64,000 bases of DNA from Pseudomonas alkylphenolica (GTDB lineage: Bacteria; Pseudomonadota; Gammaproteobacteria; Pseudomonadales; Pseudomonadaceae). Positions 8,245 through 16,612 of the stretch are shown in pieces. The DNA lies in assembly GCF_016009175.1 (NCBI RefSeq), contig NZ_JADUCM010000002.1, positions 372,001 to 436,000 on the forward strand, read 5' to 3'. Numbering within the stretch: the stretch's first letter is position 1; each line of letters opens with the position of its first letter. The notes beneath the pieces are model-generated. The model had not been told where the DNA came from, ran no database searches, and was given only the letters and a program-made list of their open reading frames with translations. The translations under genes were made by a program, and so were the position numbers.

Positions 8245-9369
8245 ATGTCGGCCAATAAGAAGCCAGTAAGTACGCCGTTACATCTGCTCCAGCAACTCTC
8301 GGGCAGCCTGCTCGATCATTTGGAAAATGCCTGCTCGCAAGCGCTGGCTGATGCTGAAAAACTGCTCGCCAAGTTGGAGAAACAACGCGGCAAGGCACAA
8401 GAGAAACTGCACAAATCCCGTCTCAAACTGCAAGACGCTGCCCACGCTGGAAAAGCCAAGGCACAGGCCAAGGCGAAGTCTGCGGCCGCTGAACTTGAAG
8501 AGCTGCTCGACTCGCTCAAAGAGCGTCAGTCGCAGACCCGCACCTACATTCAGCAGCTCAAGCGCGATGCCCAGGAAAGCCTGAAACTGGCCCAGGGTGT
8601 TGGCAAGGTCAAGGAAGCAGCAGCCAAGGCGCTGACCCAGCGTGCAGCCAAACCTGCACCGGTTGCAGCGGCCAAGCCTGCAAGCAAACCAGCAGCACGT
8701 ACAGCCGCTGCGAAACCTGCTGCCAAGCCAGCAGCCAAACCTGCTGCTGCCAAGGCGCCTGCCAAACCAGCCGCTAAAACTGCTGCTGCAAAACCTGCTG
8801 CCAAGCCAGCAGCCAAACCCGCTGCCGCCAAAGCACCTGCCAAGCCTGCGGCTAAAACCGCTGCGGCAAAACCAGCTGCCAAGCCAGCAGCCAAACCGGC
8901 TGCAGCCAAAGCACCTGCCAAGCCTGCGGCTAAAACTGCTGCGGCAAAACCTGCTGCCAAGCCAGCAGCCAAACCTGCTGCTGCCAAGGCGCCTGCCAAA
9001 CCAGCCGCTAAAACTGCCGCTGCAAAACCTGCCGCCAAGCCGGTTGCTGCAAAGCCTGCCGCTAAACCCGCGGCCAAGCCAGCTGCTGCTGTGAAACCTG
9101 CTGCGAAACCGGCGGCCAAGCCAGCTGCTGCGAAGCCCGCGGTGAAACCCGCAGCCAAGCCAGCTGCTGCCAAACCCGCAGCCAGGCCTGCAGCCAAGCC
9201 GGCCGTAAAACCTGCTGCCAAACCGGCAGTTGCTGCAACGCCAGCGGCTCCGTCCGCGGCTCCAGCCTCGGCAGCCTCGGCACCGGTACCCGCCGCACCT
9301 GCCGCTACACCGTCGAGCACACCCGTGACGTCGGTAACCAACCCTCAGACACCGTCTTCGGCGTCCTGA
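8245..9369 (+). CDS. algP: Histone H1-like alginate regulatory protein AlgP (AlgR3)
   Basis: DNA-binding, nucleoid-associated-type protein; in P. aeruginosa AlgP affects transcription of algD. 374 residues. Residues ~1-130 are a helical, Lys/Gln-rich N-terminal domain (LEKQRGKAQEKLHKSRLKLQ). From ~130 to 332 the protein is a lysine-proline-alanine repeat (KPAA motifs) like eukaryotic histone H1 tails, and it ends in an Ala/Pro/Ser/Thr tail. A strong Shine-Dalgarno (CAGGAGG) precedes the ATG at 8245. The repeat contains four 78-base units and is probably length-variable. The stop lies inside the 3' end of the convergent TIGR02444 gene (25-base overlap). Confidence 0.95.
   Translation: MSANKKPVSTPLHLLQQLSGSLLDHLENACSQALADAEKLLAKLEKQRGKAQEKLHKSRLKLQDAAHAGKAKAQAKAKSAAAELEELLDSLKERQSQTRTYIQQLKRDAQESLKLAQGVGKVKEAAAKALTQRAAKPAPVAAAKPASKPAARTAAAKPAAKPAAKPAAAKAPAKPAAKTAAAKPAAKPAAKPAAAKAPAKPAAKTAAAKPAAKPAAKPAAAKAPAKPAAKTAAAKPAAKPAAKPAAAKAPAKPAAKTAAAKPAAKPVAAKPAAKPAAKPAAAVKPAAKPAAKPAAAKPAVKPAAKPAAAKPAARPAAKPAVKPAAKPAVAATPAAPSAAPASAASAPVPAAPAATPSSTPVTSVTNPQTPSSAS
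8701..9012 (+). repeat. Four tandem 78-base (26-codon) repeats within algP
   Basis: In-frame units start at 8701, 8779, 8857 and 8935, each encoding T/A-rich KPAA blocks ending APAKPAAK; a fifth degenerate unit begins at 9013. Units 1 and 4 agree at every base over their last 22 codons, while units 2 and 3 share a different set of synonymous codons, giving an A-B-B-A order. This points to recent copying or unequal exchange. Confidence 0.9.
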
Positions 9370-9827
9370 GTCATTTGCATTGCGGCGCGCAGCACATGCA
9401 GCGCGTCGTGATGCAAGCGGGTGTCTGCCGAGGTCAGCAACGGCAGCCAGTCCGTACCCTCTTCGGCATTCGTTGCCCAGCCTTCGCTTAGCGCTTGCAG
9501 GCGCTCCAGCAACAGTCGCTCTGCCGCCAGCTCCAGTCCTTTGACCTGATCGCGCAAGCTTGCCAAGGGCAGGTCCTGCAAGGCTGCCGTGCGCCATTGC
9601 CGGCGCAAACTACGCAGTGGTTTTACCACCGCGTCCTGCCACGCATCGGCCAGGGAGCGGAGCGCCTGCAGGCGCGATTCGTCAGGGGTGACGCCACGCT
9701 CACCGAGCCAGGCCAGGCACAACAGCAGGCAAACATCGCCGCCCTGATCCTGCCATTGCAGGCAGGCTGCCTCCACCCCTGGGCGGGCGTACAGATTCAG
9801 GGCAAAATTCCACAGGTCGGTGTGCAT
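9345..9827 (-). CDS. TIGR02444 (DUF2390) family protein
   Basis: Conserved proteobacterial protein of unknown function, 160 residues, starting MHTDLWNFALNLYARPGVE, which is the characteristic family opening. It is predicted all-helical, with an Arg/Leu-rich middle (VKPLRSLRRQWR) and no membrane segment or catalytic motif I can identify. Convergent with algP and overlapping its last 25 bases; divergent from the ABC-F gene, whose start is only about 50 bases away. It is often found beside ABC-F ATPase genes in pseudomonads, but no role follows from that. Confidence 0.8.
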   Translation of the reverse strand: MHTDLWNFALNLYARPGVEAACLQWQDQGGDVCLLLCLAWLGERGVTPDESRLQALRSLADAWQDAVVKPLRSLRRQWRTAALQDLPLASLRDQVKGLELAAERLLLERLQALSEGWATNAEEGTDWLPLLTSADTRLHHDALHVLRAAMQMTQDAEDGV

Positions 9828-9877
9828 GGTCCCACTCGCGCCAGTTGCCGACGAAGCTGGTAGACTCCGCGGCCATT

Positions 9878-11788
9878 ATGATCAGACTATCGAACCTCAC
9901 TTTACAGCGTGGTCCCCAGCGCCTGCTAGAAGGCGCTGAAATGACCCTGCACGCCGGTCAGAAGGCCGGCCTCATCGGTGCCAACGGCGCCGGTAAATCC
10001 AGCCTGTTCGCCATGTTGCGCGGTGAGCTGACGCCCGACTCCGGCGACTGTCAGCTCCCGGCCGACTGGCGCATTGCGCATATGCGCCAGGAGGTTGATA
10101 CCCTCGACCGGCTGGCGGTCGACTATGTGCTCGACGGCGACGCGCGTCTGCGCAAGGTCCAGGCTGACCTCGCGGCGGCCGAGGCTGCGCACGACGGCAC
10201 CGCCCTGGCACGCCTGCACATCGAGCTCGATAGCGCTGATGGCTACACCGCCGATGCCCGGGCACGCAAACTGCTGGCCGGCCTGGGCTTCACCAACGAC
10301 CAGATGGACCGCCGCGTCGGAGACTTTTCCGGTGGCTGGCGGATGCGCCTTAACCTGGCCCAGGCACTGATGTGCCCCTCCGACTTGCTGCTGCTCGATG
10401 AGCCCACCAACCACCTGGATCTCGACGCGATCCTCTGGCTCGAAGACTGGCTCAAGGGCTACCCGGGCACGCTGCTGCTGATCTCCCACGACCGCGATTT
10501 CCTCGATGCGGTGGTCGATCATGTGGCCCACGTCGAGCAATGCAAGCTGACTCTTTACCGGGGCGGTTACACCGCCTTCGAGCGCACCCGTGCCGAGCGC
10601 CTGGCGCAGCAGCAACAGGCCTACGAGAAGCAGCAGGCCCAGCGCGCGCACATGGAAAAGTACATCGCCCGGTTCAAGGCCCAGGCCACCAAGGCCCGTC
10701 AGGCGCAGAGCCGGATCAAGGCCCTGGAGCGCATGGAAGAGCTGTCGGCTGCGCATGTGGACTCGCCGTTCGATTTCGTCTTCCGCGAGTCGGAGAAAAT
10801 CTCCAGCCCGTTGCTCGACCTGTCCGAAGGGCGCCTGGGCTATGGCGACAAGACCATCCTCGAGAAGGTCAAGCTGCAGCTCACGCCGGGCGCACGTATC
10901 GGTTTGCTGGGCCCCAACGGTGCGGGCAAATCGACCTTGATCAAGAACCTCGCCGGTGAGCTGGAGCCCCTGAGCGGGCGCCTGGTGCGCGGTGAGAACC
11001 TGTCGGTAGGCTACTTTGCCCAGCACCAGCTCGACTCGCTGGACAACAAGGCCAGCCCCTTGCTGCACCTGCAGCGCCTGGCGCCGACCGAGCGTGAGCA
11101 GACATTGCGCGATTTCCTCGGTGGCTTCGACTTCCGTGGCGGGCGTATCGACGAGCCGGTGCTGAATTTCTCCGGCGGCGAGAAGGCGCGTCTGGCCCTG
11201 GCGTTGATTGCCTGGGAGCGCCCGAACCTGTTGCTGCTCGACGAACCGACCAACCACCTGGACCTGGAAATGCGCCTGGCGCTGACCATGGCCCTGCAGG
11301 AGTTCAGCGGTGCGGTGCTGGTGGTTTCCCACGATCGGCACCTGCTCAAGAGCACCACCGACGACTTCCTGCTGGTGGCTGACGGCAAGGTCGAGACCTT
11401 TGATGGCGACCTCGACGACTACACCCGCTGGCTGGTCGAGTACCGTCAGCGCAACGCGCCGGTCAGCACCGCACCGGTCAACGCCGACAAGACCGACAAA
11501 AAAGCCCAGCGCCAGGCCGCCGCCGCGCTGCGTCAGCAGTTGGCGCCGCACAAGCGTGAGGCCGACAAGCTGGAGCGCGAGCTGGGCACCCTGCATGAGC
11601 AGCTGGCGAAAGTCGATGCCAGCCTCGGCGACAGCGCCATTTACGAAGCCGCACGCAAGGATGAGCTGCGCGACCTGCTGGCCCAACAGGCCAAGCTCAA
11701 GGTTCGCGAGGCCGAACTGGAAGAAGCCTGGATGGCCGCCCTCGAGCAGCTGGAGACCATGCAGGCGGAGCTGGAGGCGTTGTCTTGA
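9878..11788 (+). CDS. ABC-F family ATP-binding protein (YheS/Uup type)
   Basis: Soluble double-ATPase that acts on ribosomes rather than membranes. 636 residues from ATG 9878; the upstream in-frame extension is rejected because family members begin MIRLSNLTLQRG. Nucleotide-binding domain 1 has Walker A GANGAGKSS, signature FSGGWRMRLNLAQ and Walker B LLLLDEPTNHLDLD. A linker (~240-310) rich in Gln/Lys/Arg follows. Domain 2 has GPNGAGKSTL, FSGGEKARLALA and LLLLDEPTNHLD. A C-terminal coiled coil (~540-636) resembles YheS. The stop and the start of the next gene share one base (TGATG). Confidence 0.93.
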   Translation: MIRLSNLTLQRGPQRLLEGAEMTLHAGQKAGLIGANGAGKSSLFAMLRGELTPDSGDCQLPADWRIAHMRQEVDTLDRLAVDYVLDGDARLRKVQADLAAAEAAHDGTALARLHIELDSADGYTADARARKLLAGLGFTNDQMDRRVGDFSGGWRMRLNLAQALMCPSDLLLLDEPTNHLDLDAILWLEDWLKGYPGTLLLISHDRDFLDAVVDHVAHVEQCKLTLYRGGYTAFERTRAERLAQQQQAYEKQQAQRAHMEKYIARFKAQATKARQAQSRIKALERMEELSAAHVDSPFDFVFRESEKISSPLLDLSEGRLGYGDKTILEKVKLQLTPGARIGLLGPNGAGKSTLIKNLAGELEPLSGRLVRGENLSVGYFAQHQLDSLDNKASPLLHLQRLAPTEREQTLRDFLGGFDFRGGRIDEPVLNFSGGEKARLALALIAWERPNLLLLDEPTNHLDLEMRLALTMALQEFSGAVLVVSHDRHLLKSTTDDFLLVADGKVETFDGDLDDYTRWLVEYRQRNAPVSTAPVNADKTDKKAQRQAAAALRQQLAPHKREADKLERELGTLHEQLAKVDASLGDSAIYEAARKDELRDLLAQQAKLKVREAELEEAWMAALEQLETMQAELEALS

Positions 11789-12375
11789 TGGCGTCATTGC
11801 AATTGCCGGTGCCGCCAGAGTGGATTGCGCCGTTCTGGATGGGGTTGCAGATTCTCCTGATCCTGTGCGCTGCGTTTGTGCTGCAGCGCCTGGTCGGGCG
11901 CTGCCTGCGCCGTCTCGGCGAACGGTACCCGTTGCCGCCGGAACTGATGATGCCGGTGCGTGGCGGCCTGCGCTGGTTGATCATGGGCAGCGCGCTGGTG
12001 TTCGTTCTGGAGCGCCTGGGTGTCTCTGCCACGGTGCTGTGGACAGCCCTGTCAGGTTTCGTTGCCGTGGCTGCAGTGGCGTTCTTCGCCATGTGGAGTG
12101 TGCTGTCGAACCTGTTGTGCGCGGTGCTGATTTTCACCGTCGGCCCGTTTCGTATCGGCGATGTGGTGGAACTGGTCGAGACCATCGACAAGCCCGGGGT
12201 GAAGGGGCGGGTGGTCGCGATCAACCTGCTGTTCACTACCCTGATCGAAATGCCGGAAGCGGGCGGTGCGACCGTGCAGGTACCCAACAGCCAGTTTTTC
12301 CAGAAGTCGGTGCGGCGCTGGCGCGGTGCCGAGATCGTGCCGCTGGTGGGCGACGAGAAATCAGTCGGCAAGTGA
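11788..12375 (+). CDS. Small MscS-like mechanosensitive channel family protein
   Basis: 195 residues from ATG 11788, translationally coupled to the ABC-F gene. Three hydrophobic helices (about 14-35, 60-78, 83-110) are followed by a beta-rich cytoplasmic part. The third helix, with its Ala/Gly/Val-rich run (LSGFVAVAAVAFFAMWSVLSN), matches the pore helix of MscS. The next segment, PFRIGDVVELVE...GRVVAINLLFTTL, is the MscS beta domain, and IPNS-type VPNSQFF follows. The large C-terminal vestibule domain is missing, so this is a minimal member. Gating and physiological role unproven. Confidence 0.85.
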   Translation: MASLQLPVPPEWIAPFWMGLQILLILCAAFVLQRLVGRCLRRLGERYPLPPELMMPVRGGLRWLIMGSALVFVLERLGVSATVLWTALSGFVAVAAVAFFAMWSVLSNLLCAVLIFTVGPFRIGDVVELVETIDKPGVKGRVVAINLLFTTLIEMPEAGGATVQVPNSQFFQKSVRRWRGAEIVPLVGDEKSVGK

Positions 12376-12457
12376 TCGGTATCTGAAAAAAAGCGTGGTT
12401 ATTTTTTCGCCTGCACACTAGCTTAGAGTTTTGTAACAAGTCTTGGCGAGGTGTGTG

Positions 12458-13090
12458 ATGTCGTTGGAAACGTGGTTGGCGTTTTTTGCCGCTTGTTGGG
12501 TGATCAGTCTGTCGCCGGGTGCCGGGGCCATTGCCTCGATGTCCTGTGGCCTGCAGTACGGCTTCTGGCGCGGTTACTGGAACGCCCTGGGCCTGCAGCT
12601 GGGCCTGGTGCTACAGATTGCGATCATTGCCGCAGGCGTCGGCGCCATCCTCGCCACCTCAGCCACTGCCTTCCATGTGATCAAGTGGTTCGGTGTCGCC
12701 TACCTAGTGTACCTGGCGGTCAAACAATGGCGTGCATTGCCGAGCGACCTGAGCGACGAGTCGACCGTGCGGCCTATCGGCAAGCCCCTGAGCCTAGTGT
12801 TCCGCGGCTTCCTGGTCAACGTCAGCAACCCCAAGGCGCTGGTCTTCATGCTCGCGGTGCTGCCCCAGTTCATCAACCCGCATGCGCCGTTGCTGCCGCA
12901 GTACCTGATCATCACTGCGACCATGGTCACCGTAGACTTGCTGGTCATGGCCGGGTACACCGGGCTGGCGGCGCGGGTATTGCGTTTGCTGCGTACGCCC
13001 AAGCAACAGCGGCGCATGAACCGCACTTTCGCCGGCCTGTTCCTGGGCGCAGCGACCCTGCTGGCGACGATCCGCCGCGCACCGGTCTGA
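12458..13090 (+). CDS. LysE/RhtB family amino-acid exporter
   Basis: Inner-membrane exporter of amino acids or homoserine-lactone-like compounds; substrate cannot be read from sequence. 210 residues with about six hydrophobic segments, the family opening WVISLSPGAGAIASMSCGLQYG and the second-half signature FRGFLVNVSNPKALVFMLAVLPQF. Start ATG 12458 is preceded by GGCGAGG; the upstream in-frame TTG is weaker. A strong terminator follows, so it is probably monocistronic. Confidence 0.9.
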   Translation: MSLETWLAFFAACWVISLSPGAGAIASMSCGLQYGFWRGYWNALGLQLGLVLQIAIIAAGVGAILATSATAFHVIKWFGVAYLVYLAVKQWRALPSDLSDESTVRPIGKPLSLVFRGFLVNVSNPKALVFMLAVLPQFINPHAPLLPQYLIITATMVTVDLLVMAGYTGLAARVLRLLRTPKQQRRMNRTFAGLFLGAATLLATIRRAPV

Positions 13091-13114
13091 ATTAAGAGCG
13101 TTGCCCAGAGGCAA

Positions 13115-13143
13115 GAAAGCGACCTTCGGGTCGCTTTTCTTTT
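13115..13143 (+). terminator. Intrinsic terminator after the LysE-type gene
   Basis: Stem AAAGCGACC / GGTCGCTTT with a TTCG tetraloop followed by TCTTTT. This is a textbook Rho-independent terminator 25 bases after the stop codon. Confidence 0.93.
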
Positions 13144-13214
13144 GTGCGGATGAAATTGTCACTAAATTTTACTTAGTTTGTTTCACACACCTTGAGCGAT
13201 GGCCAATGGAAGTG

Positions 13215-13238
13215 AACAATGCAATACCTCGCATTGTT
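13215..13238. promoter_or_regulatory. Inverted repeat before the iron-permease gene (candidate operator)
   Basis: Perfect 8-base arms AACAATGC and GCATTGTT, 8 bases apart, ending 15 bases before the ATG at 13254. It fits the Fur consensus poorly, so if it is an operator another regulator, or an mRNA hairpin overlapping the leader, must be considered. Confidence 0.4.
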
Positions 13239-13253
13239 ATTTGAGATTGGCTC

Positions 13254-15152
13254 ATGACTCCCCGTTCCCGCTTGCTCGCCTGGCTACTGTGGCCCCTGTT
13301 GGCGCTGAGCAGCACTGTGTCGCTGGCCGACACAGCCGATGACGCTGCCAAAGCACTGCACCTGCTCGACTACATTGGCGCCGACTATCCGGCCACGGTA
13401 GCGGCGGGCAAGGTGGTGGATGATGGCGAATACCGTGAGCAGCTGGAGTTCACCGATGTCCTGCAGGGTCTGATCGGCGGTTTGCCGGCCCGTGCCGAGC
13501 GCCAGGCGCTGGAGCAGGGCGTGGTCAACCTGCGCCAGGCGATCAGTCAGCATCAGGACGGTGTCAGCGTCGCGCGCATGGCCCGCCAGCTCGGTGCTCA
13601 ACTTGCAGTGGCCTATGAAGTCAGCCAGGGCCCGCTGATCACCCCGGATCCTACTCGTGGTGCGCCGCTGTACGCGCAGCACTGTTCGGTCTGTCATGGT
13701 GACAGCGGTGCCGGTGACGGCCCGGCGGGTGTCGGCCTGGAACCGCCACCGGCCAACCTGCGCAGCAGTGAACGGCTGGCGCGCCTGAGCCTGTACGACC
13801 TTTACAACGCTCTGGGGCAAGGGATCGAAGGCACCGACATGCCTTCGTTTGCCGACCAGCTCGACGAGCGCCAGCGCTGGGACCTGGCCACCTATGTCGC
13901 CAGTTTCACCGCCGATCCTGCCAAGGCAAAAGGCGACACCCCCTTCAACCTGGCGGATCTGGCACGTCAGACGCCATTGGAGGTTGAGGCGGCGCAAGGC
14001 CCGGACGCAGCAGCGCAGTTCCGCGCCCAGCGCGCCCAGCCACCGCAAGTACAGCGGGGCCCTGCGCAACTGCTCGACTACACCGCCAACACCCTGGACA
14101 AGAGCCTGGCGGCCTTCCAGAGCGGTGATCACGACCAGGCCTACGATCTGTCTGTGGCGGCTTACCTGGAAGGTTTCGAGCTGGTCGAAAGCTCGCTGGA
14201 CAACGTCGACGCCAACGTGCGCAAGGACACCGAAAAATCGCTGATGGCGTACCGCCAGGCGCTGCAGGACGGGTTGCCGCTGGAGCAGGTGAAACAGCGC
14301 CTGGACGTTGCCAAGGGCAAGCTCAAGGAAGCTGCCGATCTGCTTGGCGGCGATGGCCTGAGCTGGTCGCTGAGCTTCATTTCCGGCCTGCTGATCCTGC
14401 TGCGTGAAGGCCTGGAGGCTATCCTTGTGCTGGCGGCGATTCTCGCCTTTCTGCGCAATACCGGGCAGCAGTCGGCGGTGCGCAGCGTCAACATCGGCTG
14501 GGGCCTGGCCTTGCTGGCCGGTTTTGGCACCTGGGCGCTGGCCGCCTATGTCATCGACGTTGGTGGCGCCCAGCGCGAGCTGCTCGAGGGCTGTACGGCG
14601 CTGTTCGCCAGCGTCATGGTGCTGTGGCTGGGCGTGTGGATGCATGACCGCCGGCATGCGGCGGCCTGGCAGAACTACATCAAGAGCAGCCTGGTGAGCG
14701 GCGGCGGGCGATTCGGCTTTGCCCTGCTCGCCTTCTTCTCGGTGTACCGCGAACTGTTCGAAGTGATTCTGTTCTACGAAACCCTGTGGCTGCAGGCCGG
14801 GCCTGCTGGCCATCAGGCAGTGCTGGCCGGTGGCGCAACTGCGCTGGTGCTGCTGGTGGGCCTGGCCTGGGTGATTCTGCGTGGCTCGGCGAAGCTGCCG
14901 CTGTCGCTGTTCTTCAGCATCAATGCGGCGCTGCTGTGTGCCTTGTCGGTGGTGTTTGCCGGCCATGGTGTCAAAGCATTGCAGGAGGCCGGCGTGTTCG
15001 GCACGCGTCCGGTGGCGTTCTTCGACTTCGACTGGCTGGGTATCCACGCCGACGCTTACTCGCTCGCGGCGCAAGTGGTGGCCTTGCTGGCGATCGCGTT
15101 CCTGTACGGTCGCAGTTACCTGGCGTCCAGACGTCGGGTGCCGGCAAGCTGA
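13254..15152 (+). CDS. Cytochrome c - FTR1 iron permease fusion
   Basis: High-affinity iron permease with its own electron-transfer module. 632 residues: signal peptide (~1-25); an N-terminal periplasmic helical region; a class I cytochrome c domain (~135-225) with haem-binding C144-S-V-C147-H148 and a downstream candidate Met ligand in GTDMPSF; a helical linker (~270-365); and a C-terminal FTR1 domain (~370-625) with about seven transmembrane helices. FTR1 carries the two REXXE iron-binding motifs, R384-E-G-L-E388 and R499-E-L-F-E503. The fused cytochrome may oxidise Fe(II) for uptake, as the multicopper oxidase does for yeast Ftr1; that is inference. Confidence 0.93.
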   Translation: MTPRSRLLAWLLWPLLALSSTVSLADTADDAAKALHLLDYIGADYPATVAAGKVVDDGEYREQLEFTDVLQGLIGGLPARAERQALEQGVVNLRQAISQHQDGVSVARMARQLGAQLAVAYEVSQGPLITPDPTRGAPLYAQHCSVCHGDSGAGDGPAGVGLEPPPANLRSSERLARLSLYDLYNALGQGIEGTDMPSFADQLDERQRWDLATYVASFTADPAKAKGDTPFNLADLARQTPLEVEAAQGPDAAAQFRAQRAQPPQVQRGPAQLLDYTANTLDKSLAAFQSGDHDQAYDLSVAAYLEGFELVESSLDNVDANVRKDTEKSLMAYRQALQDGLPLEQVKQRLDVAKGKLKEAADLLGGDGLSWSLSFISGLLILLREGLEAILVLAAILAFLRNTGQQSAVRSVNIGWGLALLAGFGTWALAAYVIDVGGAQRELLEGCTALFASVMVLWLGVWMHDRRHAAAWQNYIKSSLVSGGGRFGFALLAFFSVYRELFEVILFYETLWLQAGPAGHQAVLAGGATALVLLVGLAWVILRGSAKLPLSLFFSINAALLCALSVVFAGHGVKALQEAGVFGTRPVAFFDFDWLGIHADAYSLAAQVVALLAIAFLYGRSYLASRRRVPAS

Positions 15153-15212
15153 TTTGAAGCCAGGCGGGCGAGCAGGGATACTGGTCGCCCGTTTTCGTTG
15201 GAAGTGTTTGCT

Positions 15213-15674
15213 ATGCGTGTCTGGATCGATGCCGATGCCTGCCCCAAGGCGGCCAAGGATCAGGTCGTCAAATTTGCCCTCAAGCGCCAGATCGAGGTGG
15301 TGCTGGTCGCCGGGCAGAGCCAGATCAAGCCGGCGTTCGCCTGTGTCAGGTTGATCGTCGTGCCCAGCGGGCCGGATGCAGCCGACGATTACCTGGTCGA
15401 GCACGCCGTGCCGGGTGAGCTGGTGATCTGCAGTGATGTACCGCTGGCCGACAGGCTGGTCAAGAAGGGCGTTGCCTGCCTTGATCCGCGCGGTCGCGAG
15501 TTCGATGAGCGCAACATGGGCGAGCGCCTGGCGGTACGTAACCTGTTCACCGACCTGCGCGAGCAGGGGCAGGTCGGTGGCGGTCAGGCGCCTTATGGCG
15601 ATCGCGAGAAACAGGCGTTCGCCAATTCCCTCGACCGCATCCTGACGCGGCTGGCGCGCCAGGTTCCCAACTGA
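15213..15674 (+). CDS. YaiI/YqxD family protein (DUF188, PIN-like)
   Basis: 153 residues starting at ATG 15213 with MRVWIDADACPKAAKD, the DUF188 hallmark. PIN-like acidic residues occur (D6, D8 and the ICSDVPLADRL block). UPF0178 members are predicted nucleases of unknown substrate. Sixty bases separate it from the iron permease stop, so co-transcription is possible. A repetitive hairpin region follows, before the convergent elbB. Confidence 0.9.
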   Translation: MRVWIDADACPKAAKDQVVKFALKRQIEVVLVAGQSQIKPAFACVRLIVVPSGPDAADDYLVEHAVPGELVICSDVPLADRLVKKGVACLDPRGREFDERNMGERLAVRNLFTDLREQGQVGGGQAPYGDREKQAFANSLDRILTRLARQVPN

Positions 15675-15713
15675 TCGCTGGCTTGTAGGGGCAACTGTCT
15701 GTCACTTGGTTAA

Positions 15714-15831
15714 CTGTGGGAGCTGGCGCTAGCCTGCGATGGGCTGCGTAGCAGCCCCGAGGGCGGAGTTGGCTGAAAAACCTGCGACCGCTGCGCGCTC
15801 GATCGCAGGCTGTCGCCAGCTCCTACAGGCT
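15714..15831. repeat. REP-like inverted repeat pair between convergent genes
   Basis: A left element (GTGGGAGCTGGCG... CCTGCGAT, from 15717) and its approximate inverse (ATCGCAGGCTGTCGCCAGCTCCTACA, near 15802-15829, written here only as its two ends ATCGCAGG and AGCTCCTACA) enclose smaller palindromes such as GGGCTGC/GCAGCCC. This is the structure of Pseudomonas REP pairs. It lies exactly between two convergent genes, where it could terminate both transcripts. Confidence 0.7.
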
Positions 15832-16499
15832 CAGTCTTTTTCGTGGGTCAGTTCCAGCACCCGGTCGACCAGCTTGTAGATACCGCCCGCCGCTTCACTG
15901 ATCGACTGCGCCAGCATGTAGGCCGGGGTGCTGACCAGTTTGCGCTGGGTGTCTTCGACGATGTCATGCACATCGCATTCTTCATGGGTGCCGCCCATCT
16001 TGACGATGGCGGCGCTGGTGTCGGCGTCGTTGCCGATGGTGCAGACCACGCCGGGGCCGTAAATCTTCGCGGCCAGGGCAGGGGAGATGCAGATCAGGCC
16101 GACCGGTTTGCCTGCTTCGGCGAAGGCTTCTGCCAGGCTCAGCACGTCCGGGTTGACGGTGCAGGCGGTACCTTCAACGGCAAAGTTGGAGAGGTTTTTA
16201 GCCGCGCCGAAACCACCCGGTACGATCAGGGCGTCGAAGTCCTTGGCGTCCGCTTCGCGCAGGTCCTTGATGTTGCCGCGGGCGATGCGCGCCGACTCCA
16301 CCAGGACGTTGCGCGATTCAGGCATCTCTTCGCCGGTCAGGTGATTGAGCACATGCATCTGCGCGATGTTCGGCGCAAAGCACTGCACCTCGGCACCTCG
16401 CTGGTCCAGGCGCAGCAGGGTGATCACGCTTTCGTGGATTTCGGCGCCGTCATAGACACCACAGCCGGAAAGAATCACTGCAACTTTTTTTTTGGTCAT
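15831..16499 (-). CDS. elbB: Isoprenoid-associated glyoxalase ElbB (DJ-1/PfpI superfamily)
   Basis: Class I glutamine-amidotransferase-like protein; E. coli ElbB has weak glyoxalase activity and was linked to isoprenoid synthesis. 222 residues from ATG 16499; I prefer this to the in-frame GTG six bases upstream because GGGAG sits 8 bases before the ATG. Family blocks: VAVILSGCGVYDGAEIHES, DALIVPGGFGAAKNLS, and the nucleophile-elbow region GLICISPALAAKI with the expected cysteine. A nine-A run lies in codons 3-5 (lysines). Confidence 0.94.
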   Translation of the reverse strand: MTKKKVAVILSGCGVYDGAEIHESVITLLRLDQRGAEVQCFAPNIAQMHVLNHLTGEEMPESRNVLVESARIARGNIKDLREADAKDFDALIVPGGFGAAKNLSNFAVEGTACTVNPDVLSLAEAFAEAGKPVGLICISPALAAKIYGPGVVCTIGNDADTSAAIVKMGGTHEECDVHDIVEDTQRKLVSTPAYMLAQSISEAAGGIYKLVDRVLELTHEKD

Positions 16500-16612
16500 G
16501 CTCACTACTCCCGAGTCGAGGCGCTAAATGTCCTCTAAATTGGCAGATGTCGCCATAGGGTTTGCCGCATTCCAGGCCTAATCTTGTGCAATAGCCTGGA
16601 GATGGATGACCC

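Noticed and set aside
8641..9240. Repeats in algP as a possible CRISPR array
   Set aside because: In-frame coding repeats without spacers; typical AlgP tail.
8278..9597. Long minus-strand open frames opposite algP (up to 439 codons)
   Set aside because: They arise from the repetitive KPAA codons read in other frames; low-complexity Arg/Gly/Cys or Ala/Gly composition and no family motif.
13215..13238. Fur box in front of the FTR1 fusion gene
   Set aside because: The inverted repeat does not match the GATAATGATAATCATTATC pattern well enough.
13284..15404. 706-codon minus-strand frame opposite the iron permease
   Set aside because: GC-rich antisense shadow of a real gene; the + strand frame has haem and REXXE motifs, this one nothing.
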